Shown here: piece after piece, positions 62,060 through 64,000 of the stretch
Numbering within the stretch: the first letter of the stretch is position 1
How the letters are laid out: every line of letters begins with the position of its first letter
Assembly: GCF_027580225.2 (NCBI RefSeq)
Contig: NC_073348.2
Span: forward strand, 27,889,501 to 27,953,500
DNA length: 64,000 bases
Direction of reading: 5' to 3'
Source of the DNA: Misgurnus anguillicaudatus
Lineage: Eukaryota > Chordata > Actinopteri > Cypriniformes > Cobitidae
Notes under the pieces: model-generated
The model's database searches: none
Told to the model about the DNA's origin: nothing
What the model saw: the letters and a program-made list of their open reading frames with translations, nothing else
Made by a program: the position numbers and the translations under genes

Positions 62060-63290
62060 TCGTATGAAGCGAACAGTACAAAAACATACAATTATCATTA
62101 CAAACATTAATGAAACTCCCAGCCCCAGCCTAAAAAGGGTGAATGCAAATCATACAAAAACTTACTATTATCATAAAAAAACAATAATGAAACCCCACTC
62201 CTAACCTGGACATCACAGGGGCAAAAACAAATCGTACAAAAACATACGATTATCATTAAAAAAAGAAACAATAATGAAACCCCACTTCTAACCGGAACAT
62301 CACAGGGGCAAAAACAAATCGAACAAAAACATACGATTATCATAAAAAAGACAATAATGAAACCCCACTCCTAACCCCGAACATCACAGGGGTGAAAACA
62401 AGTTGTACAAAAACGTATGATTATCATAAAAAACAATAATGAAACCCCACTCCTAACCCGAACATCACAGAGGCAAAAACAAATTGTACAAAAAATATGA
62501 TTATCATAAAAAAAACAATGAAACCCCACTCCTAACCCCGAACATCACAGGGGCGAAAACGAATCGTACCATAAAATACGATTATCATAAAAAAACAATG
62601 AAACCCCACTCCTAACCCCGAACATCACAGGTGCGAAAACAAATCGTACAAAAACATACGATTATCATAAAAAAATGAAACCCCACTCCTAACACGAACA
62701 TTACAGAGGTGAAAACAAATTGTACAAAAACATACGATTATCATTAAAAAAACTAATGAAACCCCACTCCTAACATGAACATCACAGGGGCGAAAACAAA
62801 TTGTACAAAAACATACAATTATCATTAAAAGAAAAGAACGAAACCCCACTCCTAACCCGAACATCACAGCGGCGAAATAAAAAATCATACAAAACGTATG
62901 ATTATCATAAAAAACAATAATAGAATCCCCACTCCCAACCCGAACATCACAAGGGTGAAAACAAATCGTACAAAAACGTACGATTATCATAAAAAAAAAA
63001 AACAGTAATTAAACCCCACTCCTAACCCGAACATCACAGCGGCGAAAGCAAATCGTACAAAAATGTACGATTATCATAAGAAACATTAATGGAACCCCAC
63101 TCCTAACCCGAACATCACAGGGGCGAAGGCAAATCATACAAAAATATAAGATTATCATAAAAAACAATAATGAACCCCACTTCTAACCTCAACATCACAG
63201 GGGCGAAAGCAAATTGTACAAAAACTTACAAATTTGGTCGTAAGAATGAATACAAATTAGCCACCACATAAAATGCGTACACCTTACCTT
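62060..63290. repeat. Tandem satellite of about 14 units (77-88 bp) inside a family B element
   Basis: In ehd1 intron 2. The anchor AACCCCACT recurs at 62191, 62278, 62361, 62443, 62522, 62602, 62679, 62760, 62842, 62924 (variant), 63012, 63093 and 63173, plus a degenerate first unit near 62108. Each unit has CCTAACCC, GAACATCACAGGGGCGAAAA and an ATCGTACAAAAACATACGAT stem-loop. The flanks AATTTGTATAAATTCGTATG and GTCGTAAGAATGAATACAAA match the arms of the single-unit element at 41860. Long reverse frames here are repeat translations. Confidence 0.92.
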
Positions 63291-64000
63291 ATTCCAATTC
63301 ACAACGCTAATAATGGTTTATAATTTGAGCTGTCAGGTATGATTTCGCAGCTAACGTCAGCTTTACCCACATAAACAAAAGTTTAAATTTTATGTTTCAA
63401 ACAGAGATGGAAATAGAGAAATAGAGATGGAAATTATGGATTGCACCCTTAATAATCAATCAATATCAATTTAAAGTTCAGTAATCTAATTTGATAAGTA
63501 TCTTAAAGTACCAGAGTTAAATAAAGTCAGATGTTTCTATTTTCAAGTCCAAACCTGTAACAGATTACCGTGGAGCATAGTGATATTGTTTATTCAAGAA
63601 AAGTCTAAGGCTGTATTGTGTATTGAGGTAGCCCGTGTCACGCTGGGGACTCTTCCTGTGCTTGTCTATATGGTGTGGCGTGTATGAATGTGCGTGCAGG
63701 CATCTCTGTGTCTTTCCCTGAAGACTGTGAATGTGATCAGAGGGTGAGTGGCATCTACAGATAACAGCCTGACAAAAGGGGGGCAGCGCAGGCCAGGAAA
63801 CAGACATTGCCGTGGAACAGACAGGGAGGAGTAAAGACATACAAATGATTGGGCTGCCTGAATGCATCCATGTTCAAAGATTCAGTGTTATAAGGTATGC
63901 ATATTGGTAGATGTTGGTTATGTAGAAATAATAAAATGTGCATCGCTATAACGCAGCACAATCTCATAGCAATGCATGCCTGTGTAACCGGTCCTACTCG
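63291..64000. other. ehd1 intron 2, right end of window
   Basis: Unique-looking sequence with no further ehd1 exon recognised before the window ends. Confidence 0.5.

Noticed and set aside
62107..63240. CRISPR-like array
   Set aside because: Regular 80-bp spacing, but the whole unit repeats with no unique spacers, in a vertebrate intron; it is a tandem satellite. The long minus-strand frames (e.g. 62625-62990) are translations of it.

Overview
This is vertebrate nuclear DNA, and the repeat content points to a cyprinid-type teleost. The genes are split by short GT-AG introns. Intergenic DNA and longer introns are AT-rich and full of short foldback DNA transposons (hAT-like with 8-bp target duplications; others ending in AGGG next to TTAA) and tRNA-derived SINEs. 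Species cannot be told from the window.

Layout. 0-4.4 kb: 3' part of frmd8 (+). 4.4-11.5 kb: vps51 (+). 11.7-15.2 kb: tm7sf2 (+). 15.5-17.5 kb: znhit2 (-). 17.7-18.8 kb: mrpl49 (-), head to head with fau (19.0-20.4 kb, +). 20.6-21.2 kb: dmac1 (-). 21.9-22.7 kb: uqcc3 (-). 22.8-33 kb: a transposon-rich gene desert with multiply nested insertions. 33.4-41 kb: cnih2 (-). 41-46.2 kb: repeats. 46.2-50.2 kb: wdr74 (+). 52.4-54.3 kb: a spliced non-coding transcript candidate carrying the miR-194 and miR-192 hairpins (+). 57.0 kb to the window end: first two coding exons of ehd1 (+), with a tandem satellite of about 14 units in intron 2.

The gene set corresponds largely to human 11q12-q13 (FRMD8, VPS51, TM7SF2, ZNHIT2, MRPL49, FAU, UQCC3, CNIH2, WDR74, EHD1, MIR194-2/MIR192), compacted and reordered; dmac1 is the outsider. 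The genes are mostly unrelated housekeeping functions: endosome-to-Golgi tethering and recycling (vps51, ehd1), sterol synthesis (tm7sf2), ribosomes (fau, mrpl49, wdr74), respiratory-complex assembly (dmac1, uqcc3), and HSP90/R2TP co-chaperone work (znhit2). cnih2 (AMPA receptor auxiliary protein) and the gut/liver microRNA pair are the tissue-restricted members.

Exon boundaries below were worked out by hand from splice signals and reading-frame continuity. All coding exon sets close in frame. The points most worth attention are the miR-194/192 locus with an HNF1-like promoter site, a GC-AG intron in ehd1, the SREBP/NF-Y-like promoter of tm7sf2, and transposon nests whose insertion order can be read from intact target duplications. 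I did not find anything I would call a wholly new biological system.
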